NCBI RefSeq assembly: GCF_000972705.2
Contig: NZ_LATL02000303.1
Span: 1-23,627 of the forward strand
DNA length: 23,627 nucleotides
Source of the DNA: Limnoraphis robusta CS-951
GTDB lineage: Bacteria > Cyanobacteriota > Cyanobacteriia > Cyanobacteriales > Microcoleaceae
Direction: 5' to 3'
The position numbers and the translations under genes were made by a program. The notes under the pieces are model-generated. The model saw nothing but the letters and a program-made list of their open reading frames with translations. It searched no databases and had not been told where the DNA came from. Shown here in pieces: positions 9,658 through 18,531 of the stretch. The number at the start of each line of letters is the position of its first letter. Position 1 is the first letter of the stretch.

Positions 9658-10396
9658 GTCGCCAATTTCAATTAAACTATTGTGAGAGAGAAGCCGTTTT
9701 TTGAAGTTTGTAGGATGCGTCGTCCTAAGAATTTACGAGTTATAGAATTTTACTTGATGGGAGTAACGAATCCGTGCGCGATCAACTTGGCTCTTCGATC
9801 TTAAGATAAAGTGATTGTTGCAGTTAGAATAATTTCCGCAACGCTACTGACAGTTAGACTTGTCGATGATTAACCGTTGATCCGTTTTTCAAGGAGAGCG
9901 AACCCTCAGCAATCCCCTTAAAACCGCTTCGGAATCACAAGGTTGATAGAAGGCAGTAAGTAATTGAGGAACAAGAAAAACGGGAATAATTTCCACTCCT
10001 TAGAGTCACTGAAAAGATATCTTACGAAGTGTCAATTGCAATAGCCTATAGACTTAGAGCTAGACTGGAAATTGCCGATTGAATTTCCTTGATCTCTAAA
10101 TGATGCTCTATTGAGAAGACACTGCTACAAAAGCCACTCTCCATCGCTGTGACCTCATTTGATGATCTAAACCGATAGACTGGCACTGATTATGTAGCCT
10201 AGAACACGCAATCATCAAGCTGAATAACGACCTTTAGTTCAAAAAGGCTTAGTAGTCATTAGGATACACTCAAGTCGAGTGTAGCGTGCATAAACTCTAG
10301 CATCTGAGTTGATGTCTGTTGTGTCTTTAGAGGTCTACGGATCTGAAGGTAAGACTTCTTAAAAATTTAACCTTTAAGCCGAACTGACTTATCCTT
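9658..10396. other. 739-base intergenic region between divergent genes
   Basis: This gap separates the divergent glutamate synthase and NAGPA-domain genes, so both promoters should lie here. No gene or recognised RNA family is seen. Visible structure: TAGGA/TCCTA around 9712-9728, GGAAATT and AATTTCC (10067-10073, 10082-10088), and TACACTC and GAGTGTA (10265-10271, 10277-10283). I looked for the glutamine riboswitch (glnA RNA) pattern in front of the glutamate synthase gene and did not find it. Confidence 0.5.
10265..10283. repeat. Perfect 7-bp dyad, candidate operator
   Basis: TACACTC and its exact complement GAGTGTA flank a five-base spacer. The site lies about 115 bases before the NAGPA-domain gene. 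Size and spacing suit a dimeric repressor, or a small hairpin in the leader. Confidence 0.3.
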
Positions 10397-12310
10397 ATGT
10401 TCCAATCAATTTGGCTATCCATTCCGTACATAGCGATTTGTACTACTGTATCTCTGCTGTTTGGCTCTGAGAGGTCTTCTGCACAAGCTTCTCAATCACC
10501 GAACAAAATCATTCGACAGGGATCATCAGTGGAACTCAATCGCCAAAAGCTTGATTTGGCTTGGGTTCAGTGGCAAAGTACAAGTCTGATGCCGCTACAA
10601 ATTGGAATTCAGGATACCGGGTTAATGACACTCATGGGTATAGACCTACTCAACACAAATGATAGCACTGAGCAACCCGTTCGGTGGTTTTCACAACCCG
10701 ACTCAACACCCCTGTCTTTACCGACTCTCTATCACTCCCCAAACCGATACTTAGAGATTACAACCTTAGCTGAAAAGGAACAATGGCAGCTTTCAATTGT
10801 AGGAACAAGTCTGAAAATTACCACCCCTGCCGCCAGCATTCAAGCCCTTCAACAAACTCCCCTTTCTCCCCCTGTTAACTTACCCTTTTCTCCCCAACTC
10901 AAACCCGCTTATCGACAGTTAAAGATTGAGTTAAATCGTCCCACTATCTGGCAACATCCTCAAATTTCTCCTCCTCATTCCTCCACCACTCCACAAACTC
11001 TTTCAGACGACCCCCAGACGCCTTCTATTCCCCCGTTAACCCCCTGGACGATCCGTTTAGCTGCTCAACTAAATCAAAAGGTTCTAGCCCCATTTCCGTC
11101 TCTCTCCGAGAACCCCCTTCAAGGACTCGAACAAGTCAGCGATCAAAATCAAACTCAGCTAAAATTTAATGTTCCTGTGGGTTGGCGTCCTGTTGTTTAT
11201 AGCTTGAATGATCCTGATCGTCTGATTGTCGAAATTCGACCCGATTTTTTAGTGGAACGGGATATCCTGTGGATACCGGGACTTCGTTGGCGTCAGCAAT
11301 ATATCGAAATTCCTCACTCTCCACAAACCGCTTCATCCGAGCCTTCTCGTTTTCCCGTCTTCTGGCTTGAACTCGATCTCAGTCAACCTCAACTGTCTTT
11401 AGAACCGATCCTCAGTCGAACTCAATCACGGGTGGGGTTAGCTCCATTATTAACTACTGCTGGGCGATCGCAAGCCATTGCTGCGATTAATGGAGGATTT
11501 TTTAACCGTAATAATCTTCTTCCCCTGGGAGCAATTCGACTCCAAGGACGATGGCTGTCGAGTCCCATCCTCAACCGAGGGGCGATGGGTTGGACAGATC
11601 AAGGTGAAATTTACATCGATCGCCTAACTCGTTCAGAAACCCTAATCACTGGGACGGGAGAACGTCTTCCCATTTTGCATCTCAATAGTGGGTATGTGGA
11701 AGCGGGTCTTTCTCGTTATACCTCAGATTGGGGGTTGAGTTATGTTCCCGTGATGGATCGCGAATGGGCGATTATTACTCGCAATTCTCGCATTACTCAG
11801 CATATTCTACGGGAAAGACCGATTAAAAATCCGGTTTCCATTCCGACCGATGGCGATTTGTTGGTCATCCGTAATCATACCGCCAGAGTCGCTCAACTGC
11901 CTGTGGAAACTGAAGTCAAAATCGAGAGTCAAACCTCACCTGAAACTTGGGATGCTTACCCGCAAATTTTAGCCGCAGGGCCGTTATTATTGCAGTCAGG
12001 TGAAATCGTATTGGATGCCCTTTCCGAACGCTTTAGCGAGGCTTTTAGCAACCAACAGGCGATTCGGAGTGCAGTGGCGAGAACCCCAGAAAACAAACTT
12101 CTGTTCGTTGCCGTTCACAATCGTCCTCTGGGTTCGGGGCCAAGTTTAACAGAACTCGCTGAAATTCTCCAACAACTCGGGGCTGTTGAGGCTTTAAATT
12201 TGGATGGGGGAAGTTCAACCAGTTTGTACTTAGGCGGGCAGTTAATTGATCGTCCTCCGCAAACGGCCGCCCCCATACATAACGCATTGGGTGTATTTTG
12301 GCAACCCTAA
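10397..12310 (+). CDS. Exported phosphodiester glycosidase (NAGPA domain) protein
   Basis: The 637-residue protein begins with a signal peptide (hydrophobic core about residues 4-22, small residues near 26-31), so it is exported. Residues about 30-320 form an N-terminal region without a recognised enzyme motif. It includes a Pro/Ser/Thr-rich linker near 195-220, and its beta-rich parts look like a cell-envelope binding module. The C-terminal half carries the phosphodiester glycosidase domain: AAINGGFFNRNNLLPLGAIR (Asn365 in the NGGFF motif), LFVAVHNRPLGSGPSLTELA, and ALNLDGGSSTSLYLGG (Asp603), ending IHNALGVFW. Bacterial relatives include exopolysaccharide and peptidoglycan-associated proteins, and the eukaryotic namesake uncovers mannose-6-phosphate. 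The substrate here is unknown. It stands alone, with 739 bases upstream and 381 downstream. Confidence 0.82.
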   Translation: MFQSIWLSIPYIAICTTVSLLFGSERSSAQASQSPNKIIRQGSSVELNRQKLDLAWVQWQSTSLMPLQIGIQDTGLMTLMGIDLLNTNDSTEQPVRWFSQPDSTPLSLPTLYHSPNRYLEITTLAEKEQWQLSIVGTSLKITTPAASIQALQQTPLSPPVNLPFSPQLKPAYRQLKIELNRPTIWQHPQISPPHSSTTPQTLSDDPQTPSIPPLTPWTIRLAAQLNQKVLAPFPSLSENPLQGLEQVSDQNQTQLKFNVPVGWRPVVYSLNDPDRLIVEIRPDFLVERDILWIPGLRWRQQYIEIPHSPQTASSEPSRFPVFWLELDLSQPQLSLEPILSRTQSRVGLAPLLTTAGRSQAIAAINGGFFNRNNLLPLGAIRLQGRWLSSPILNRGAMGWTDQGEIYIDRLTRSETLITGTGERLPILHLNSGYVEAGLSRYTSDWGLSYVPVMDREWAIITRNSRITQHILRERPIKNPVSIPTDGDLLVIRNHTARVAQLPVETEVKIESQTSPETWDAYPQILAAGPLLLQSGEIVLDALSERFSEAFSNQQAIRSAVARTPENKLLFVAVHNRPLGSGPSLTELAEILQQLGAVEALNLDGGSSTSLYLGGQLIDRPPQTAAPIHNALGVFWQP

Positions 12311-12691
12311 GTTATAGGGGTAATATCAGCTTTAATCTTCTATACATTCATCGATACTTAAGTAAAGATTGCGTAAAGATTACTAAAAATCCGTAGAATC
12401 AGGGATGACAACCTACCAGATCTATTTGCTATGTTGGTTTATAGCGTCTAAGAGGCGGCAGGTTCTAAAACGAGTTCGGGCCTGAGTGTTTCTTAAGAGC
12501 AACTTGTAGGCTTCAGCCAGTTGAGTTGAGCCAAAAGCTTCATGCAGTGATCGCTGAGGTTTACTCAAATCCCCTCTGGATGTTGTGGATTCTCCATCAA
12601 AACTTAAATTAAACTTTAGTGCTGAAAGCCTGGGTGCATTGACTCAAATTTTTCTTTCAAATCATTGATCTATTAAGGACAGATTATTATC
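12311..12691. other. Intergenic stretch of about 380 bases
   Basis: No gene is supported. AACCTACC (about 12411) can pair imperfectly with GGCAGGTT (about 12457), giving a possible stem over roughly 55 bases, but this is weak. A Shine-Dalgarno-like AAGGA (12674-12678) precedes the cupin start. I recognise no RNA family here. Confidence 0.4.
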
Positions 12692-13111
12692 ATGGTAGCC
12701 ATTCAAGCAAAGCCCTCAACTGCCGCCCTATCTAAAGCGAATTCTCATGGTGTTGCCGCCACTGAATTACGTCCCTGGGGATCTTTTACCACTTTAGAAG
12801 AAGGCTCGGGTTATAAGATTAAGCGTATTGAAGTTAATCCCGGACATCGCCTCAGTTTACAAATGCACCACCATCGCAGTGAACACTGGATCGTTGTTTC
12901 AGGAACAGCCAAAGTGACTTGTGGAGATCACGAAGAGGTGCTTTTTGCCAATCAATCAACTTATGTTCCCCAATGTACCTCTCACCGCTTGGAAAATCCC
13001 GGCGTGATTCCTCTGGTGTTGATCGAAGTTCAAAATGGGGAATATTTAGGGGAAGATGATATCGTTCGTTTTCAAGACGATTATTCTCGCGCTCCAGCTA
13101 AGGCAAAATAG
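12692..13111 (+). CDS. Single-domain cupin, mannose-6-phosphate isomerase type
   Basis: The 139-residue protein corresponds to the C-terminal cupin domain of bifunctional mannose-1-phosphate guanylyltransferase/phosphomannose isomerase (type II PMI), standing alone without the nucleotidyltransferase half. Visible family features are ELRPWGSFTTLEEGSGYKIK, the metal-binding cluster MHHHRSEHW (about residues 58-66), VVSGTAKVTCGD, and the second cupin motif PQCTSHRLENPG with its histidine. In cyanobacteria such small cupins are usually annotated as mannose-6-phosphate isomerase, interconverting fructose-6-phosphate and mannose-6-phosphate for GDP-mannose and polysaccharide synthesis. Isomerase activity is likely but unproved. 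The ATG follows AAGGA by 13 bases. The first 20 residues are Ala/Ser-rich and look like an unstructured extension. No operon partner is evident: the iron-sulfur carrier gene starts 104 bases downstream beyond a stem-loop. Confidence 0.8.
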   Translation: MVAIQAKPSTAALSKANSHGVAATELRPWGSFTTLEEGSGYKIKRIEVNPGHRLSLQMHHHRSEHWIVVSGTAKVTCGDHEEVLFANQSTYVPQCTSHRLENPGVIPLVLIEVQNGEYLGEDDIVRFQDDYSRAPAKAK

Positions 13112-13130
13112 GATAATATCTATATTGGAT

Positions 13131-13189
13131 AACTAGGGATGAGACAGTAGGCTTTAAGGGTTTATCCCTGGCCTTTTCAGTCCCTAGTT
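13131..13189 (+). terminator. Stem-loop between cupin and IscA-like genes
   Basis: AACTAGGGA (13131-13139) pairs perfectly with TCCCTAGTT (13181-13189). Inside, AGGG and CCCT around 13157-13169 can form a second small hairpin. The outer stem is followed by TTCAATT. It may end the cupin transcript, or act as a leader structure for the iron-sulfur gene 27 bases on. The 41-base interior is large for a simple terminator. Confidence 0.4.
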
Positions 13190-13215
13190 TTCAATTAGTC
13201 ATTTGAAGTTTGAGT

Positions 13216-13545
13216 ATGATACAGGTCACTCCGTCGGCTACTCGTGAGGTATTGCGTCTGAAGTCAAAGCAAAAAGATCCCAGTGTTCTGTTTCGCTTGG
13301 GAGTTGAGTCTGGGGGATGTTGTGGTTTGTTTTATCGGATGAGGTTTGAGCCAACCCTACAGCCAGATGATATTGTTTACAACTGCGGTGCAATTCAAGT
13401 TGTGATTGATGCTCAAAGTTTGAGCCACGTTGAAGGTTTGATCTTGGACTACTCAGAAGATTTGATGGGAGGAGGATTTCGCTTCAACAATCCCAATGCC
13501 GCTAAAACCTGTGGTTGTAGTCATTCCTTTGTCCCTAGAGCTTGA
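13216..13545 (+). CDS. A-type iron-sulfur cluster carrier, IscA/HesB family
   Basis: The 109-residue protein (from the ATG at 13216; a TTG two codons earlier is less likely) has the HesB/IscA fold. It opens MIQVTPSATREVLRL, with Cys35 in SGGCCGLFY and the C-terminal Cys99-Gly-Cys101 pair (KTCGCSHSF). These three cysteines bind or pass on an Fe-S cluster to client proteins. The doubled Cys35-Cys36, followed by GLFY instead of the common CSGMSY-type sequence, marks it as a divergent cyanobacterial subgroup rather than canonical SufA. In a phototroph, clients could include photosystem I and ferredoxin-linked enzymes, but none can be named from sequence. It precedes the str block with its promoter 40 bases after the stop, so it is probably a separate transcript. 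Confidence 0.85.
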   Translation: MIQVTPSATREVLRLKSKQKDPSVLFRLGVESGGCCGLFYRMRFEPTLQPDDIVYNCGAIQVVIDAQSLSHVEGLILDYSEDLMGGGFRFNNPNAAKTCGCSHSFVPRA

Positions 13546-13585
13546 CAGACTTGAAGGATTTTTTAGACTTTTTCGAGAAATACCC

Positions 13586-13615
13586 TTGACAAATTATAGT
13601 TTTATTACTTATAGT
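13586..13615 (+). promoter_or_regulatory. Sigma-70 promoter for the str block
   Basis: TTGACA (13586-13591), an 18-base A/T-rich spacer and TATAGT (13610-13615) form a strong housekeeping promoter. It lies 40 bases after the iron-sulfur carrier gene and about 415 bases before rpsL, the next gene on this strand. Confidence 0.65.
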
Positions 13616-13952
13616 AACAATTTGGGTATCAAGATTCTTAAAGAATCGGTAGAGTATCCCGTCCCCTACTATGCGGGAAGGGGGCTTCTCCACCCTGAAA
13701 GTATCCCCGATTCAGGCGCTAATGTTTTGCAGACAGTCACAGCTTGAGCTTTAGGCAGAAAGTTGTCGGCTTGTCAGCAAAGCGATCAAAGCGAGGGATT
13801 GGATAAACGGTCAGTTAATCCTGTAACGATGATGAGTCCTGGCGAGTCAGTCTAGGTTAATAGACTAACTCTTCAAAAATCTTTAGAGATGAAGCCGAAA
13901 AGCATACTAGACAGAGATTTTGTTAACGAGGGGATTCATCTGCTACAGGGTA

Positions 13953-13989
13953 GATGTTAAAACATCGGAAGTGGATTGATAATCTTCCG
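13953..13989 (+). repeat. Two adjacent hairpins upstream of rpsL
   Basis: GATGTTAAAACATC (13953-13966) is a tight palindrome. It is followed at once by CGGAAG (13966-13971) pairing with CTTCCG (13984-13989) around a 12-base loop. They end 40 bases before the rpsL start and could expose or hide the translation start. Confidence 0.35.
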
Positions 13990-14029
13990 AAACTAGAAAT
14001 TGCCGATTTGAGGAAATATGTTATAACTC

Positions 14030-14404
14030 ATGCCCACTATACAGCAACTTATTCGATCTGCACGAGAACAAGCCGAGAAAAAGACAAAATCTCCAGCTCT
14101 TAAGAGTTGTCCGCAACGCCGAGGCGTTTGTACGAGAGTCTATACAACCACACCGAAAAAGCCCAATTCGGCACTTCGCAAAGTCGCAAGGGTACGTTTG
14201 ACATCAGGCTTTGAAGTGACTGCTTACATTCCAGGGATTGGCCATAATCTACAGGAACATTCGGTTGTGATGATTCGCGGAGGTCGGGTTAAAGACTTAC
14301 CGGGAGTCCGATACCACATTATTCGAGGCACCTTGGATACTGCCGGAGTTAAAGATCGCCGCCAAGGACGGTCGAAGTATGGGGCTAAACGTCCGAAGTC
14401 GTAG
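14030..14404 (+). CDS. rpsL: 30S ribosomal protein S12
   Basis: The 124-residue protein has the usual bacterial length and sequence. The accuracy-centre loop [18 protein letters not shown] contains Lys43, the position linked to streptomycin sensitivity in the family. [17 protein letters not shown] carries Lys88 and Asp89, the conserved second loop next to the decoding site. The C-terminus [16 protein letters not shown] is typical. The ATG at 14030 gives the expected [13 protein letters not shown] start. The SD sequence is weak: GAGG lies about 16 bases upstream, so initiation may rely on leader structure. It is the first gene of the str block and rpsG follows after 79 bases. The lysine codons show the wild-type, drug-sensitive form. 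Confidence 0.97.
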   Translation: MPTIQQLIRSAREQAEKKTKSPALKSCPQRRGVCTRVYTTTPKKPNSALRKVARVRLTSGFEVTAYIPGIGHNLQEHSVVMIRGGRVKDLPGVRYHIIRGTLDTAGVKDRRQGRSKYGAKRPKS

Positions 14405-14483
14405 AGTAGAAAGTCAGCTTGTCAGATGACTGAATCTTTGATGAAATGACCAATAACCAAAACAATTAGGGTAAAAGTTAGAT

Positions 14484-14954
14484 ATGTCTCGTCGTAGAGT
14501 CGTTCAAAAACGTCCGGTTCCCCCGGACTCGGTGTATAATAGCCGTCTGCTCAGTATGATAGTCCGTCGCATTATGAGGCACGGGAAAAAATCCCTAGCT
14601 TACCGAGTGATTTATGATGCGATGAAAATTATTGAAGAGCGAACCGGGTCTGAGCCGTTAGAACTGTTTGAAAAGGCAGTGCGAAACGTTACCCCCTTAG
14701 TGGAAGTCAAAGCTAGACGAGTTGGTGGTGCAACCTACCAAGTTCCGATGGAAGTTCGCTCAGAACGGGGAACAACTTTGGCATTACGTTGGTTGATCCA
14801 ATATTCCAGACAACGTTCCGGTCGGACAATGGCGATGAAACTTGCCAATGAACTAATGGATGCAGCCAACGAGACCGGAAGTGCTGTTCGCAAACGCGAA
14901 GAAACCCACCGTATGGCAGAAGCGAACAAAGCCTTTGCCCATTATCGGTACTAA
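14484..14954 (+). CDS. rpsG: 30S ribosomal protein S7
   Basis: This 156-residue protein is the standard S7, which nucleates assembly of the 30S head by binding the 3' domain of 16S rRNA and lines the E-site channel. It begins [40 protein letters not shown] (about residues 70-90) is the conserved beta-hairpin region that contacts rRNA and E-site tRNA. It ends with [21 protein letters not shown]. The length equals that of the short bacterial form. It lies between rpsL (79 bases upstream) and fusA (75 bases downstream) in the canonical str order and is surely co-transcribed with them. Confidence 0.97.
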   Translation: MSRRRVVQKRPVPPDSVYNSRLLSMIVRRIMRHGKKSLAYRVIYDAMKIIEERTGSEPLELFEKAVRNVTPLVEVKARRVGGATYQVPMEVRSERGTTLALRWLIQYSRQRSGRTMAMKLANELMDAANETGSAVRKREETHRMAEANKAFAHYRY

Positions 14955-15017
14955 AATTAATGGGGTGGGGATAGCAGTGATTTCCGCAAACAGATAGAAT
15001 CTTAATGAAGGCTTAAA

Positions 15018-15025
15018 AAGGAGGT
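15018..15025 (+). promoter_or_regulatory. Strong ribosome binding site of fusA
   Basis: AAGGAGGT is a full anti-16S match and sits 4 bases before the GTG at 15030. It fixes this GTG as the start of EF-G. Most other genes in the window have much weaker sites. Confidence 0.85.
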
Positions 15026-15029
15026 AGCT

Positions 15030-17123
15030 GTGGCACGTACTATCCCGCTTGAGAGAGTACGTAATATTGGTATTGCAGCCCACATCGATGCGGGCAAGAC
15101 TACCACGACCGAGCGTATTTTGTTTTATTCGGGTGTGGTTCACAAAATGGGTGAAGTCCACGAGGGTACTGCGGTAACTGACTGGATGGCTCAAGAGCGG
15201 GAGCGTGGTATCACAATCACGGCTGCTGCAATCACAACCAGTTGGAGAGATCATAAGATCAACATCATTGACACTCCCGGTCACGTTGATTTCACCATTG
15301 AAGTCGAACGTTCCATGCGGGTGTTAGATGGGGTGATTGCCGTCTTCTGCTCTGTCGGTGGTGTTCAGCCTCAATCCGAGACCGTTTGGCGACAAGCAGA
15401 ACGCTACAAAGTTCCTCGGATTGCATTCATCAATAAGATGGATCGCACAGGTGCTAACTTTTTCAAGGTTTACGAGCAAATTCGTGATCGCTTGAGGGCG
15501 AATGCCGTTCCGATCCAAGTTCCGATTGGTAGTGAAAGTGATTTCCGAGGACTGGTAGACTTGGTGGCGATGAAAACCTATATCTATACCAATGATTTAG
15601 GGACAGACATCCAAGAAACTGATGAGATCCCGGATGAAGTGAAGGATTTAGTCACCGAGTACCGGGAAAAAATGCTGGAATCTTTGGCTGAAGCCGATGA
15701 AGGCATTATGGAGAAGTACCTCGAATCCTTAGAAGGGGGCGATCTGCCCACTGAAGAGGAAATTCGCCTGGCGATCCGTAAAGCAACGATTGCCGGAACA
15801 ATTGTCCCGATATTGTGTGGTTCTGCCTTTAAGAACAGAGGCGTGCAACGGTTGTTAGATGGTGTGGTCGATTACCTCCCCGCTCCGACCGAAGTTCCGG
15901 CGATTAAAGGTACACTTCCAAGTGGAGAAGAACAAGAACGTCCCGCCGATGACGAAGCTCCTTTGTCTGCACTGGCATTCAAGATCATGGCAGATCCTTA
16001 TGGTCGTTTGACCTTTGTGCGGGTCTACTCTGGAGTTCTTCAGAAGGGAAGCTATGTTTTCAACTCAACTAAAAACAAGAAAGAGCGAATCTCTCGCTTG
16101 ATTGTGTTGAAAGCAGATGATCGAATTGAAGTCGATGAACTGCGATCAGGAGACTTAGGAGCCGCTTTGGGTCTCAAAGATACCTTAACCGGAGATACGC
16201 TGTGTGATGATAGCTCTCCGATCATTTTGGAATCTTTGTATGTCCCTGAGCCGGTCATTTCGGTAGCGGTCGAACCCAAAACCAAACAAGACATGGAGAA
16301 ACTCTCCAAGGCTCTACAATCTCTATCAGAGGAAGACCCAACCTTCCGAGTTTCTGTTGATCCAGAGACGAACCAAACCGTAATTGCCGGAATGGGTGAA
16401 CTCCACTTGGAGATTCTCGTAGACCGGATGTTGCGGGAGTTTAAGGTCGAAGCGAATGTGGGCGCACCCCAGGTTGCCTATCGGGAAACCATTCGCAAGT
16501 CTGTTAAGTCTGAGGGTAAATTTGTCCGTCAGAGTGGGGGTAAAGGTCAATACGGCCATGTTGTGATTGAACTCACACCCGGTGAACCTGGAAGCGGATT
16601 TGAATTCGTCTCCAAAATTGTGGGCGGTACTGTACCGAAAGAGTATATTAACCCAGCCGCAGAGGGGATGAAAGAAGCCTGTGAATCCGGTGTGATCGCG
16701 GGATACCCCTTGATTGATGTCAAAGCTACCCTCATAGACGGCTCCTATCACGATGTAGACTCTTCTGAAATGGCCTTTAAGATCGCCGGATCAATGGCGA
16801 TCAAGCAAGGTGTAAAGAATGCCTCACCTGTGCTACTTGAGCCGATGATGAAGGTAGAAGTGGAAGTGCCAGACGATTTCATCGGTAACGTTATTGGCGA
16901 CCTCAACTCCCGTCGAGGCCAGATAGAAGCTCAGGAAACCGATCAATCCCAAGGTCTTGCGAAGGTAACGGCGAAAGTTCCCCTCGCAACAATGTTTGGT
17001 TATGCGACTGATATTCGGTCTAATACTCAAGGACGGGGCATTTTCTCAATGGAATTTAGCCATTATGAAGAAGTTCCTCGCAGTGTGGCTGAAACCATCA
17101 TTGCCAAGAGTAAAGGCGAATAA
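15030..17123 (+). CDS. fusA: Elongation factor G
   Basis: This 697-residue GTPase drives ribosomal translocation and, with RRF, ribosome recycling. The G domain opens [20 protein letters not shown] with the P-loop AHIDAGKT at residues 17-24. [12 protein letters not shown] is the switch I region. [20 protein letters not shown] is the G3 motif, and INKMD the G4 motif (near 137). Domains II-V follow, with [15 protein letters not shown] in domain IV and [14 protein letters not shown] in domain V. It ends [20 protein letters not shown]. The GTG start is set by the perfect SD sequence. It follows rpsG by 75 bases and precedes tufA by 150 bases that contain a stem-loop. The sequence looks like the main housekeeping EF-G rather than a diverged paralogue. 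Confidence 0.97.
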   Translation: MARTIPLERVRNIGIAAHIDAGKTTTTERILFYSGVVHKMGEVHEGTAVTDWMAQERERGITITAAAITTSWRDHKINIIDTPGHVDFTIEVERSMRVLDGVIAVFCSVGGVQPQSETVWRQAERYKVPRIAFINKMDRTGANFFKVYEQIRDRLRANAVPIQVPIGSESDFRGLVDLVAMKTYIYTNDLGTDIQETDEIPDEVKDLVTEYREKMLESLAEADEGIMEKYLESLEGGDLPTEEEIRLAIRKATIAGTIVPILCGSAFKNRGVQRLLDGVVDYLPAPTEVPAIKGTLPSGEEQERPADDEAPLSALAFKIMADPYGRLTFVRVYSGVLQKGSYVFNSTKNKKERISRLIVLKADDRIEVDELRSGDLGAALGLKDTLTGDTLCDDSSPIILESLYVPEPVISVAVEPKTKQDMEKLSKALQSLSEEDPTFRVSVDPETNQTVIAGMGELHLEILVDRMLREFKVEANVGAPQVAYRETIRKSVKSEGKFVRQSGGKGQYGHVVIELTPGEPGSGFEFVSKIVGGTVPKEYINPAAEGMKEACESGVIAGYPLIDVKATLIDGSYHDVDSSEMAFKIAGSMAIKQGVKNASPVLLEPMMKVEVEVPDDFIGNVIGDLNSRRGQIEAQETDQSQGLAKVTAKVPLATMFGYATDIRSNTQGRGIFSMEFSHYEEVPRSVAETIIAKSKGE

Positions 17124-17132
17124 CTGTTGAAA

Positions 17133-17196
17133 GGGGGCAGTAAGTGCAAGTGAGAAGATAAAATACAGATCGGTTCATCTTGTCTTCTGCTCCCCC
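17133..17196 (+). repeat. Imperfect stem-loop in the fusA-tufA gap
   Basis: GGGGG (17133-17137) faces CCCCC (17192-17196), CAG faces CTG next to it across a small bulge, and AGAAGA or AAGAT near 17154 faces ATCTT...TCTTCT near 17177-17188. The result is a long interrupted stem 9 bases after the fusA stop. With no T-run after it, it could be an attenuator, a processing site or mRNA protection for the highly expressed tufA. Confidence 0.45.
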
Positions 17197-17273
17197 AAAC
17201 TCCATCTCAAGTGATCAGGCTTGAGCCTCAATCATTCAACATCTAACATCTCGAATCAAAGATCAAGTAGGAT

Positions 17274-18503
17274 ATGGCACGCGCAAAATTTGAACGGACT
17301 AAACCCCACGTTAACATTGGTACAATCGGTCACGTTGACCATGGCAAAACGACTCTGACTGCTGCGATTACCATGACATTGGCAGCAGCAGGCGGAGCCA
17401 AAGCCCGTAAATATGAAGATATTGATGCGGCTCCTGAAGAAAAAGCTCGGGGAATTACGATTAACACCGCTCACGTTGAGTATGAAACCGAAAATCGTCA
17501 CTATGCTCACGTGGATTGCCCCGGACACGCAGACTATGTAAAAAACATGATCACCGGAGCCGCTCAAATGGATGGAGCGATTCTGGTTGTGTCTGCGGCT
17601 GATGGCCCCATGCCCCAAACTCGGGAACATATTCTGCTGGCTCGTCAGGTAGGTGTTCCGAGCTTGGTGGTTTTCCTCAACAAGAAAGACATGGTTGATG
17701 ACGAAGAATTGCTCGAACTGGTTGAACTAGAAGTTCGGGAATTGCTCAGTTCCTATGATTTTCCAGGGGACGATATCCCGATTACTTCTGGTTCAGCTCT
17801 ACGGGCTGTAGAAGCCTTGACTAGCAATCCCAAAATTAAGAAGGGAGAAGATGAGTGGGTAGATCATATCTACGCGCTGATGGATAGCGTAGATGAATAT
17901 ATTCCCACGCCCGAACGTGCCGTTGATAAGCCTTTCCTGATGGCTGTAGAAGATGTGTTCTCGATCACAGGTCGGGGGACTGTTGCTACAGGCCGGATTG
18001 AGCGGGGTAAGGTAAAAGTTCAAGAAACGGTTGCATTAGTTGGAATCAAAGATACTCGCAGCACAGTCGTAACGGGTGTGGAAATGTTCCAGAAAATCCT
18101 AGACGAAGGAATGGCTGGAGACAACGTAGGACTATTGTTGCGGGGTCTGCAAAAAGAGGACATTCAGCGCGGTATGGTGCTAGCTAAACCTGGTAGTATT
18201 ACCCCTCACACTGACTTTGAGGCTGAGGTGTATGTTCTCAGGAAAGAAGAAGGCGGTCGCCATACTCCCTTCTTTGCTAACTATCGCCCTCAGTTCTACG
18301 TGCGGACAACCGATGTAACGGGTACAATCAAAGGCTACACGGCTGATGATGGTACTAAGATCGAAATGGTCATGCCCGGAGACCGGATTAAAATGACCGT
18401 TGAGCTGATTACTCCCATTGCGATTGAGCAGGGAATGCGTTTTGCAATTCGTGAAGGTGGTCGGACGATTGGTGCCGGAGTTGTGTCTAAAATTGTGAAG
18501 TAG
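17274..18503 (+). CDS. tufA: Elongation factor Tu
   Basis: The 409-residue GTPase carries aminoacyl-tRNA to the ribosome, and the length is that of cyanobacterial and plastid EF-Tu. Motifs: GHVDHGKT (residues 19-26, P-loop), [15 protein letters not shown] (switch I), [20 protein letters not shown] (G3), [20 protein letters not shown] (G4), and SGSALRAVE (G5). Domain II starts with [22 protein letters not shown]. The C-terminal domain includes [19 protein letters not shown] and ends [19 protein letters not shown]. The ATG at 17274 follows AGTAGGAT. It is in canonical order after fusA. Stem-loops lie on both sides (17133-17196 and 18532-18589), so its transcript level could be set apart from that of its neighbours. 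Confidence 0.97.
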   Translation: MARAKFERTKPHVNIGTIGHVDHGKTTLTAAITMTLAAAGGAKARKYEDIDAAPEEKARGITINTAHVEYETENRHYAHVDCPGHADYVKNMITGAAQMDGAILVVSAADGPMPQTREHILLARQVGVPSLVVFLNKKDMVDDEELLELVELEVRELLSSYDFPGDDIPITSGSALRAVEALTSNPKIKKGEDEWVDHIYALMDSVDEYIPTPERAVDKPFLMAVEDVFSITGRGTVATGRIERGKVKVQETVALVGIKDTRSTVVTGVEMFQKILDEGMAGDNVGLLLRGLQKEDIQRGMVLAKPGSITPHTDFEAEVYVLRKEEGGRHTPFFANYRPQFYVRTTDVTGTIKGYTADDGTKIEMVMPGDRIKMTVELITPIAIEQGMRFAIREGGRTIGAGVVSKIVK

Positions 18504-18531
18504 GCGCTGACTCCAAACACTGATCACTTTG

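Larger units (their letters stand above)
13546..14029. other. Leader and promoter region of the str block
   Basis: Beyond the promoter (13586-13615) this 484-base stretch seems non-coding. It holds a near-palindrome GATTCTTAAAGAATC (about 13631-13645), C-rich and G-rich runs at about 13660-13700 that can pair, and two adjacent hairpins at 13953-13989. A long structured leader before rpsL is compatible with feedback by a ribosomal protein, but I recognise no known leader family. Confidence 0.45.

Noticed and set aside
9658..9900. Possible glutamine (glnA-type) riboswitch or NtcA box before glutamate synthase
   Set aside because: Neither the conserved riboswitch core nor a GTA-N8-TAC site could be found by eye.
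10068..10080. 13-base match GAAATTGCCGATT shared with 13996-14008
   Set aside because: A few 13-base matches are expected by chance in a window this long, and the surrounding sequence does not extend the similarity.
13210..13215. TTG start for the IscA-like gene two codons earlier
   Set aside because: The ATG at 13216 is a better codon and gives the usual MIQVTPSA start.
13496..13747. 83-codon frame running from the end of the IscA-like gene into the str leader
   Set aside because: It overlaps a real gene in another frame, spans the promoter and has no SD sequence or recognisable protein pattern.
18180..18527. Minus-strand frames inside tufA and fusA
   Set aside because: Antisense shadows of highly conserved genes, with no domain features.
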